From JBDKLC01 sp964500215 (lineage in GTDB: Bacteria > Patescibacteriota > Minisyncoccia > Phycocordibacterales > CAIZLB01), in NCBI GenBank assembly GCA_964500215.1, contig CAZCNA010000011.1, positions 1 to 20,554 on the forward strand: a stretch of 20,554 bases of DNA, given 5' to 3'. Below the pieces are notes generated by a model. It was not told the origin of the DNA and did not search any database. It saw nothing but the letters and a program-made list of their open reading frames with translations. This document shows positions 19,311 through 20,554 of the stretch, piece by piece (within the stretch, counting starts at the first letter, position 1; each line of letters begins with the position of its first letter). The position numbers and the translations under genes were made by a program.

Positions 19311-20554
19311 TTACAGACTGAGGTTTCCTTGAGCACGAAAATCTGTTGATTGTGCTGTTTCTGGTGCATGTGTGAGGCGAATATATCCTGCCACAGCAAT
19401 CATGATGGCATTGTCCGTCGACATATCGATTGATGGCACAAAGAGAGTCACTTCAGGAAATTCAGTTTTGATGAGTTCCTCAAAATGCGCACGTATATAT
19501 GTATTGGCCACCACACCACCACCGAGGATGAGTGTCTGGGCCTGTGTATGGACGAGTGCTTTGTTTGTTTTCTTGATGAGAACATCCGTCACGGCGTTTT
19601 CGAATTCTTCGGCAATAGCTGCTTTCATGTCTTCAGTCAATTGGTTGTCGGGAGTTGTCTCTTTTAGATTTCGAACGAGATAGAGGACTGCTGTTTTTAT
19701 TCCAGAAAAAGAAAAATCCATGTCAGGTGTGCCAATCATTGGTCGAGGTAGGGTATATGGATTGCCTGCTGCCGGTTTCGAAGCGCGATATGTTGCGGCC
19801 AGTTTTGATATATGAGGTCCACCTGGATATGGGAGCCCGAGGATACGGGCGACCTTATCAAATGCCTCACCAATGGCATCATCACGTGTTCGTCCGATAA
19901 CGGCATAATCGTCCCATTTCTTGATCTGCACCAATTCTGTATGCCCACCAGATATGAGAAGTGCCAATGCGGGGAATGTTACGGCAGGCACAATGCGAGT
20001 AGCGGATTCTAGTGCTTTATCTTCAGTTTCAGCTGATGACGCTATGTCAGCTGACTGATCCGTCAATCCAGTATTCGATTGCGTATCCATATGTGCACTG
20101 CCCATGAGTACAGATACGATGTGGCCTTCCATATGATTCACTGGAACGAGCGGCACATTCCATGCCAAGGCGAGCGCTTTTGCAAAACTAACTCCAACCC
20201 AGAGTGCGGGTTCGAGACCTGGTCCTTGTGTCACTGCGATTGCGTCAATCTGCGGTACAGGAGATGTTGATACAAACTGCAGGAATCGTTCATATAAATC
20301 TGCTTCACGTTCGAGAACTATTTTAATTTCATTTATTTTTTCTTGAGAAAGATCTGCCGGCGTTGTGATACATCCAAGTCCTGTTTTCTGCGCTATACCA
20401 ATCGCTGTAGAGAGAAGCGGCAAAATGTTTTTGTTGTGTTCACGCTTTGCGAGCATAGGAAATACACCACCATATTCCGCATGACTTTCCGCTTGAGAAT
20501 ACAGCGCATTACCAAGCACCCGAAATTGAGGATGTTCGGGCGTACCTGTTGCTT
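19311..20554 (-). CDS. tsaD: tRNA threonylcarbamoyltransferase TsaD, 5' end missing
   Basis: The frame is open to the edge of the window; at least 413 residues are visible and roughly 25-30 N-terminal residues (normally including the ETSCDET motif) lie outside. A GTG at 20519 could be mistaken for the start, but it encodes an internal valine before LGNALYSQAESHAEYGGVFP. Family features: the metal-binding histidines in NHMEGH, ISGGHTEL, TRDDAIGEAFDKVARILGLPYPGGP, DFSFSGIKTAV and the terminal STDNAIMIA. TsaD makes the t6A37 modification of ANN-decoding tRNAs together with TsaB, TsaC and TsaE. An extra segment of about 40 residues, rich in Ser, Thr, Asp and Glu, separates NHMEGH from ISGGHTEL. 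valS follows after 40 bases with its own promoter. Confidence 0.95.
   Translation of the reverse strand, partial: ATGTPEHPQFRVLGNALYSQAESHAEYGGVFPMLAKREHNKNILPLLSTAIGIAQKTGLGCITTPADLSQEKINEIKIVLEREADLYERFLQFVSTSPVPQIDAIAVTQGPGLEPALWVGVSFAKALALAWNVPLVPVNHMEGHIVSVLMGSAHMDTQSNTGLTDQSADIASSAETEDKALESATRIVPAVTFPALALLISGGHTELVQIKKWDDYAVIGRTRDDAIGEAFDKVARILGLPYPGGPHISKLAATYRASKPAAGNPYTLPRPMIGTPDMDFSFSGIKTAVLYLVRNLKETTPDNQLTEDMKAAIAEEFENAVTDVLIKKTNKALVHTQAQTLILGGGVVANTYIRAHFEELIKTEFPEVTLFVPSIDMSTDNAIMIAVAGYIRLTHAPETAQSTDFRAQGNLSL

Noticed and set aside
19271..19399. 43-residue N-terminal extension of ValRS
   Set aside because: It overlaps the tsaD 3' end, has no similarity to ValRS and contains the valS promoter.
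20517..20519. GTG as the start codon of tsaD
   Set aside because: The frame is open to the window edge and the residue aligns to an internal position; the ETSCDET-containing start is missing from the window.
1..20554. TGA reassigned to glycine, as in Gracilibacteria and SR1
   Set aside because: All conserved proteins are full length without in-frame TGA, so there is no sign of recoding; only avoidance of TGA as stop is seen.
1..20554. CRISPR array, prophage, restriction or toxin-antitoxin system
   Set aside because: No regularly spaced direct repeats and no protein of these kinds was found on either strand.

Overview
The window looks like an ordinary chromosomal segment of a Candidate Phyla Radiation (Patescibacteria) bacterium, probably of the Parcubacteria. 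This is an inference from gene content and style: short intergenic gaps, compact proteins, a 756-residue valyl-tRNA synthetase without the usual C-terminal coiled coil, small membrane-anchored thiol and folding proteins, a strong preference for CGA arginine codons, and almost no Shine-Dalgarno sequences. I cannot assign a genus. I saw no transposase, phage, CRISPR or toxin-antitoxin gene.

Layout. Bases 1-1290 (minus) carry the start of a probable mscL, a DsbA-like protein and a DsbB-like protein. A Fur-family regulator (plus, 1365-1808) diverges from dsbB and converges on an OmpR-type response regulator (minus, 2029-2700). An RRM RNA-binding protein with a structured leader follows (2938-3255). 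TypA/BipA (minus, 3580-5364) diverges from a three-gene MacAB-like export operon (5572-9117: membrane-fusion adaptor, FtsX-type permease, ATPase). The operon meets a sugar nucleotidyltransferase (minus, 9121-9813) end to end. A NUDIX gene (9909-10463) with foreign codon use and a real Shine-Dalgarno diverges from lepA (10620-12425). A 36-residue membrane peptide gene lies on the minus strand after lepA. Then come a DivIC/FtsB-like protein, a glutaredoxin-like protein, a membrane-anchored FKBP, tRNA-Arg(CCU), a GC-rich structured element, a class I methyltransferase, a small membrane protein and tRNA-Phe(GAA). The last 5 kb (minus) reads tsaD (5' end outside the window), valS, prsW-like and hsp20.

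How the genes fit together. Four genes serve protein folding or thiol chemistry at the membrane or in the cytoplasm (DsbA, DsbB, glutaredoxin, FKBP), with Hsp20 and the PrsW-like protease adding stress handling. TypA, LepA, ValRS, TsaD and the two tRNAs serve translation. The MacAB-like system would export a substrate across a single membrane.

Most notable observations. (1) About ten genes have a -10 hexamer 6-10 bases before the ATG, which predicts leaderless mRNAs; many of the -10 boxes in the window are preceded by TGC. (2) A GC-rich element after tRNA-Arg folds on paper as a three-way junction and carries tRNA T-arm-like pieces. (3) The NUDIX gene, and to a lesser degree the 5' end of lepA, depart from the local codon style. 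(4) LepA and ValRS have substitutions at normally conserved functional positions.
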